This document shows positions 6,254 through 7,945 of a stretch of DNA of 7,945 bases, piece by piece. The notes under the pieces are model-generated. The model was not told the DNA's origin. It ran no database searches and was given only the letters and a program-made list of their open reading frames with translations. This DNA comes from an uncultured Chthoniobacterales bacterium (GTDB lineage Bacteria; Verrucomicrobiota; Verrucomicrobiae; Chthoniobacterales; UBA10450): assembly GCA_955652855.1 (NCBI GenBank), contig CATPCN010000481.1, positions 1 to 7,945 on the forward strand, written 5' to 3'. How positions within the stretch are numbered: the first letter of the stretch is position 1; every line of letters begins with the position of its first letter. The translations under genes were made by a program, and so were the position numbers.

Positions 6254-7291
6254 TTATTCGGAAATCTTTGGCTCGTATCGCACGAGGCCACTGATGCAGA
6301 TATCGCCATTGATCTGTTCGTAACGTATTCCGTCTAGCGGCGCTGAAGTGATTGTCGAACTAGCGCCCAGACCAGCGAATGCAGTGACAGGCCCGCCTGT
6401 GAAAAGCGGCGCCAGGTAAATGTACGCTTTGTCCAGCAGCCGCGCGTCGAGCGCTTGACCCAGCACATCGCCGCCACCTTCGATCAGGACGCTCGTGATT
6501 TCTTTTCGACCAAGATCGTGCAAGACAGCGTCGAGCGATTTGTTTTGGTAAACCAGGGTGCGATCCGCGAAACGATCAGTAAAAACGTGCGCGTTGCTCG
6601 GCAATCGGCTCTTACGTGATAGCACCACGCGCCATGGCTGCTTCGCGTTTCGAACGTCGCGAACGGTGAGGTGAGGATTGTCCGCGCGCAGTGTTCCGGC
6701 GCCGATTAAAATTGCGTCGACCTGCGCTCGCAGTTTTCGAGCATGGGTTCGTGCCTCTGCTTTAGTGATCCAGCGGTCCTCGCCCGGCGGGCAACTCAAT
6801 CGACCATCGAGGCTAATCGCGCATTTTGCGATCACGAACGGCTGCCCAGTTTGGATCCACTTGTTGTACGACTCGTTTAGCTCCGCACATTCAAGATCGA
6901 GACTTCCGGTGCGCACTTCGATTCCTGCCTCGCCTAGAATCCGAATCCCCCGCCCAGCATGGCGCGGATTCGGATCGGTTGTGCCAATCACCAAATTTTT
7001 CACGCCTGCCTCGATGATCGCGCGCGTGCAAGCCGGAGTGCGTCCTCGCGTCGAACACGGTTCAAGCGTGACGTAAAGCACCGCATCGCGTGGAATCGGT
7101 TTTTTGAGAGCGCTAAGACACTCGATCTCCGCATGCGGCATTCCTGCTCGCCGATGATGGCCTTTCGCTAAAATTTTCTCGCCCACCGCGACAACAGCTC
7201 CGACCGTCGGATTGGGACTTGTCAATCCAGCCGCTTTCCGCGCTTCGTTGAGGGCCACGCGCATCATTCGCTCGTCTCGGTCATCCGCCAT
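6254..7291 (-). CDS. ribD: Bifunctional riboflavin biosynthesis protein: pyrimidine deaminase / reductase
   Basis: This 345-residue protein carries out the second and third steps of riboflavin synthesis. It deaminates the diaminopyrimidine product of GTP cyclohydrolase II, then reduces the ribosyl chain with NADPH. The N-terminal cytidine-deaminase-like domain (about 5-145) carries the zinc ligands His53 (HAE, 53-55), Cys79 (EPC) and Cys88 in [11 protein letters not shown], with Glu55 as proton shuttle. The C-terminal DHFR-like reductase domain (about 150-340) shows AISLDGRL (158-165), RWIT (173-176), [16 protein letters not shown] (191-206) and [14 protein letters not shown] (268-281). Both active sites look complete and the length is normal. 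The ATG at 7291 puts the usual distance before the conserved MRVAL helix; a second pair of Met codons follows at residues 9-10. No Shine-Dalgarno is visible. No other rib gene lies nearby, and it is divergent from recA. Confidence 0.96.
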   Translation of the reverse strand: MADDRDERMMRVALNEARKAAGLTSPNPTVGAVVAVGEKILAKGHHRRAGMPHAEIECLSALKKPIPRDAVLYVTLEPCSTRGRTPACTRAIIEAGVKNLVIGTTDPNPRHAGRGIRILGEAGIEVRTGSLDLECAELNESYNKWIQTGQPFVIAKCAISLDGRLSCPPGEDRWITKAEARTHARKLRAQVDAILIGAGTLRADNPHLTVRDVRNAKQPWRVVLSRKSRLPSNAHVFTDRFADRTLVYQNKSLDAVLHDLGRKEITSVLIEGGGDVLGQALDARLLDKAYIYLAPLFTGGPVTAFAGLGASSTITSAPLDGIRYEQINGDICISGLVRYEPKISE

Positions 7292-7426
7292 TATACGAGA
7301 CTTAATCTACGTTCCATCGCCGAGCAATTTCTGGATTTGGCTTTGCTTTTGATGAGCGGAAACGGAAATGAAAACGCTTTTCTGCTTGGCGAAGGTCGCG
7401 TCCGGACGTACTTAGAAAGTTCTGCT
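7292..7426. promoter_or_regulatory. Divergent intergenic region between ribD and recA
   Basis: This 135-bp region should hold promoters for both genes, but I see no convincing -35/-10 pair for recA. For ribD, TATAAT (7295-7290, minus strand) overlaps the start codon itself. Two short symmetries lie near recA: CGTCCGGACG (7399-7408) and AGAA-AG-TTCT (7414-7423). I do not see the inverted repeat TGTTC-N4-GAACA that I recall being reported as the verrucomicrobial LexA site, nor an E. coli- or Bacillus-type SOS box. The recA frame is open across the whole region, with an in-frame ATG at 7352. Confidence 0.4.
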
Positions 7427-7945
7427 ATGGCCACAAAAACCGAAGAAAAAACTACCGAAGACAAGGTAACTGCGGCGCGCAACAAGAATCTCGATCTTGC
7501 GATTCAACAAATCGCCAAGGATTTCGGCGACGGCGCGATCATGCGCTTGGGCCAAGAGAAGGTCGTCGATATCGATGTCATCCCGACCGGCAACATCTTG
7601 ATCGACCGCGCGCTCGGCGTTGGCGGTTTCCCGCGTGGCCGTGTCGTAGAAGTTTTCGGCCCGGAATCTTCGGGGAAAACGACGCTCACGCTCACGGTCA
7701 TTGCGCAAGCGCAAAAGCGCGGCGGGCTTGCGGCCTTTATCGACGTCGAACACGCACTCGATCCGGCGTACGCCAGAAAGCTTGGCGTCAATCTGGATGA
7801 TCTGCTCGTTTCGCAGCCAAGTTCCGGCGAAGAAGCGTTGCGCATTTGTGAAACCCTCGTTCGCTCGAACGCGCTCGATGTTGTTGTGTTGGATTCTGTC
7901 GCCGCGCTCGTCACGAAAGCCGAGCTCGAAGGAGAGATCGGCGAC
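7427..7945 (+). CDS. recA: RecA recombinase, N-terminal 173 codons (gene continues past the window)
   Basis: RecA forms filaments on single-stranded DNA, catalyses strand exchange, and in SOS-competent bacteria triggers LexA self-cleavage. The visible part holds a charged N-terminal segment and the oligomerisation helix ([19 protein letters not shown], 21-39). It also includes the Walker A loop GPESSGKT (78-85), the catalytic Glu108 in [10 protein letters not shown], Tyr115 in YARKLG, and the Walker B strand [10 protein letters not shown] with Asp156. It ends in [10 protein letters not shown] just before loop L1, so the DNA-binding loops and the C-terminal domain are missing. All catalytic residues seen are intact. 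The start ATG at 7427 gives a normal N-terminus; only a weak purine stretch (AGAAAG) precedes it. An in-frame ATG at 7352 would add 25 residues. Confidence 0.97.
   Translation, partial: MATKTEEKTTEDKVTAARNKNLDLAIQQIAKDFGDGAIMRLGQEKVVDIDVIPTGNILIDRALGVGGFPRGRVVEVFGPESSGKTTLTLTVIAQAQKRGGLAAFIDVEHALDPAYARKLGVNLDDLLVSQPSSGEEALRICETLVRSNALDVVVLDSVAALVTKAELEGEIGD

Noticed and set aside
7399..7408. Perfect palindrome CGTCCGGACG before recA
   Set aside because: Several 10-bp palindromes are expected by chance in a window of this size, and it does not match an SOS box I know. It is kept only as part of the recA upstream finding.

Overview
The window is a chromosomal housekeeping segment, probably from a member of the Verrucomicrobia and possibly a soil lineage of the Chthoniobacterales/Spartobacteria type. 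The main support is the primary sigma factor. Its regions 1.1, 1.2 and 2-4, and its long spacer between 1.2 and 2, resemble the Planctomycetes-Verrucomicrobia-Chlamydia form (recalled from chlamydial sigma-66). The GC content looks to be in the mid-50s by eye. The small membrane protein plus DUF3106-like protein downstream of the sigma gene also resembles small genes I associate with verrucomicrobial genomes. The taxonomic call is an inference; no database was searched.

Layout. Bases 1-1119, minus strand: most of an NfeD-type membrane serine protease whose C-terminus lies outside the window. A 74-bp divergent gap follows. Bases 1194-3002, plus: DNA primase dnaG. Bases 3070-4917, plus: primary sigma factor rpoD, separated from dnaG by a 67-bp spacer with a small hairpin. 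Bases 4978-5328, plus: a short single-pass membrane protein that looks like an anti-sigma factor. Bases 5304-5819, plus: a secreted DUF3106/Spy-like helical protein that overlaps it by 25 nt. Bases 5916-6185, minus: a secreted Tyr/Gly-rich small protein with its own intrinsic terminator at 5865-5899. Bases 6254-7291, minus: bifunctional riboflavin enzyme ribD. A 135-bp divergent gap follows. Bases 7427-7945, plus: the first 173 codons of recA.

How the genes work together. dnaG-rpoD is the old 'macromolecular synthesis' pairing of replication priming and housekeeping transcription, here without rpsU. The two small envelope-type genes behind rpoD may be co-transcribed with it. Their architecture (cytosolic N-terminus, one membrane span, short extracytoplasmic tail, then a secreted helical partner) is what one expects next to an ECF sigma factor, so finding them behind the primary sigma gene is the oddest contextual feature here. 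ribD and recA are ordinary housekeeping genes transcribed divergently.

There are no mobile elements, CRISPR arrays, tRNA or rRNA genes, and no gap above 135 bp. I did not find a clear new defence or metabolic system. The items most worth a second look are the histone-like basic tail on RpoD, the anti-sigma/DUF3106-like pair behind it, and the leader region of recA.
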